A stretch of 5,536 nucleotides of DNA from Phycisphaerales bacterium (lineage in GTDB: Bacteria; Planctomycetota; Phycisphaerae; Tepidisphaerales; Tepidisphaeraceae). Numbering within the stretch: the first letter of the stretch is position 1; every line of letters starts with the position of its first letter. A model generated the notes under the pieces. It was given only the letters and a program-made list of their open reading frames with translations. It was not told the DNA's origin and searched no databases. The stretch is from NCBI GenBank assembly GCA_003153655.1, contig PMAK01000171.1:5674-11209 (forward strand), in the 5' to 3' direction. Below, piece by piece: positions 5,528 to 5,536 of the stretch. Position numbers and translations under genes: made by a program.

Positions 5528-5536
5528 TGGTCATTT
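5517..5536. repeat. 7-bp tandem repeat TCATTGG over the biotin ligase start, continuing off the edge
   Basis: Two perfect units (5517-5523 and 5524-5530) and a further TCATT at 5531-5535, cut off by the window end. On the coding strand the unit reads CCAATGA, so each copy carries an ATG (5534, 5527, 5520). Only ATG 5527 is in frame with the ligase. The total copy number cannot be judged from this window. The unit length equals that of the array at 451-520, and the two units share TTGG and CA elements when rotated. Confidence 0.75.

Overview
The window is GC-rich and gene-dense, with no RNA gene, insertion sequence, CRISPR array or phage marker that I can see. The gene content is bacterial. 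A C4 zinc ribbon of the style common in Planctomycetota, next to a homoserine dehydrogenase paired with an alkaline-phosphatase-superfamily enzyme, suggests a planctomycete or other PVC-type bacterium. This assignment is an inference; no marker gene in the window settles it.

Layout, left to right. The + strand opens with the C-terminal end of a YyaL-like (DUF255, thioredoxin-domain) protein, ending at 424. A 136-bp gap follows that holds a ten-unit degenerate array of 7-bp repeats (451-520). Then comes a tight pair: homoserine dehydrogenase (561-1874) and, 20 bp later, a cofactor-independent phosphoglycerate mutase-like metalloenzyme (1895-3088) of the subgroup proposed to act as an alternative homoserine kinase. 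Together they could take aspartate semialdehyde to homoserine and on to O-phosphohomoserine in threonine synthesis. Next are a small zinc-ribbon ORF, possibly frameshifted (about 3085-3324), and a four-helix membrane protein with a YcxB-like C-terminal domain (3338-4159).

The right part lies on the - strand and converges on the + genes with a 23-bp tail-to-tail overlap. A stand-alone biotin-protein ligase (5527-4745) is coupled through a TGATG stop/start junction to an isoprenylcysteine-methyltransferase-like membrane protein (4745-4137). The ligase start codon sits inside a second 7-bp repeat array that runs off the window edge.

Two window-wide patterns stand out. First, the + strand is strongly C-rich and G-poor whichever strand is coding, so + genes favour C/A-ending codons and - genes G/T-ending codons, which looks like a strong replication-strand bias. 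The YcxB-like gene is the exception. Second, both transcription units with a visible 5' end have a heptad repeat array immediately upstream of, or over, the first start codon. I found no complete novel multi-gene system. The most interesting items are the heptad arrays, the homoserine dehydrogenase/putative kinase pair, the probable frameshift in the zinc-ribbon ORF and the skew-free YcxB gene.
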